Shown: positions 63,778 through 64,000 of the stretch, one piece after another
Layout: the number at the start of each line of letters is the position of its first letter
Numbering within the stretch: the stretch's first letter is position 1
Assembly (NCBI GenBank): GCA_943735955.1
Contig: OX030960.1
Coordinates: 7,223,361 to 7,287,360, forward strand
Source: Piscicola geometra
Taxonomy: Eukaryota > Annelida > Clitellata > Hirudinida > Piscicolidae
Reading direction: 5' to 3'
Length of the DNA stretch: 64,000 nt
Notes under the pieces: generated by a model
Told to the model about the DNA's origin: nothing
The model's input: the letters and a program-made list of their open reading frames with translations, nothing else
Database searches by the model: none
Program-made: the position numbers and the translations under genes

Positions 63778-64000
<223 letters not shown>

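Overview
The window is nuclear DNA of an animal: AT-rich, intron-containing, with a eukaryotic tRNA and several genes whose exons join in phase across GT-AG introns. The gene set (protein 4.1, SUV4-20 methyltransferase, Tat-SF1, a TMBIM/Lifeguard protein, an immunoglobulin-superfamily protein) is metazoan. Short introns, many very long microsatellites and tRNA-headed SINEs with a GCGCTATACAAA-type tail suggest an invertebrate, perhaps a spiralian such as an annelid or mollusc. The species cannot be fixed from the sequence alone.

Layout. Positions 1-10,000 hold no recognisable host gene: AT-rich sequence, a pair of inverted ~550 bp repeat copies, (TGAG)n and (TAG)n arrays, and SINE/LINE tails. 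Positions 10,384-16,050 (minus strand) encode a predicted 1,086-residue Asn/Gln/Thr-rich protein ending in two C2H2 zinc fingers. Its last intron carries a decayed piggyBac element with TTAA target sites. Positions 16,400-32,400 are a transposon nest. A PIF/Harbinger element with perfect 18 bp terminal repeats and a nearly intact transposase has been invaded by a 3.0 kb foldback-type element. A second, inverted copy of that element lies just downstream, followed by solo arms and fragments, a hAT remnant inside a 0.3 kb duplication, and a 1 kb satellite of a different 16 bp unit.

Positions 33,700-53,070 are the gene-rich part: TMBIM/Lifeguard (minus, 11 exons, 395 aa), HTATSF1 (minus, 7 exons, 558 aa, 279 bp upstream of TMBIM), protein 4.1/coracle (plus, divergent from HTATSF1), and SUV4-20/KMT5 (minus, convergent with protein 4.1). 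A tRNA-Val(AAC) lies at 55,816-55,888. The 5' exons of an Ig-superfamily gene lie at 57,490-58,832. The remainder to 64,000 is AT-rich and repetitive and ends in a (TAC)n array.

The most unusual content is the foldback family. Its arms are arrays of a 16 bp unit, its two ends differ, its core is itself an old duplication, and both full copies are flanked by 9 bp target-site duplications. The host genes look like ordinary single-copy housekeeping or developmental genes with no evident shared pathway.
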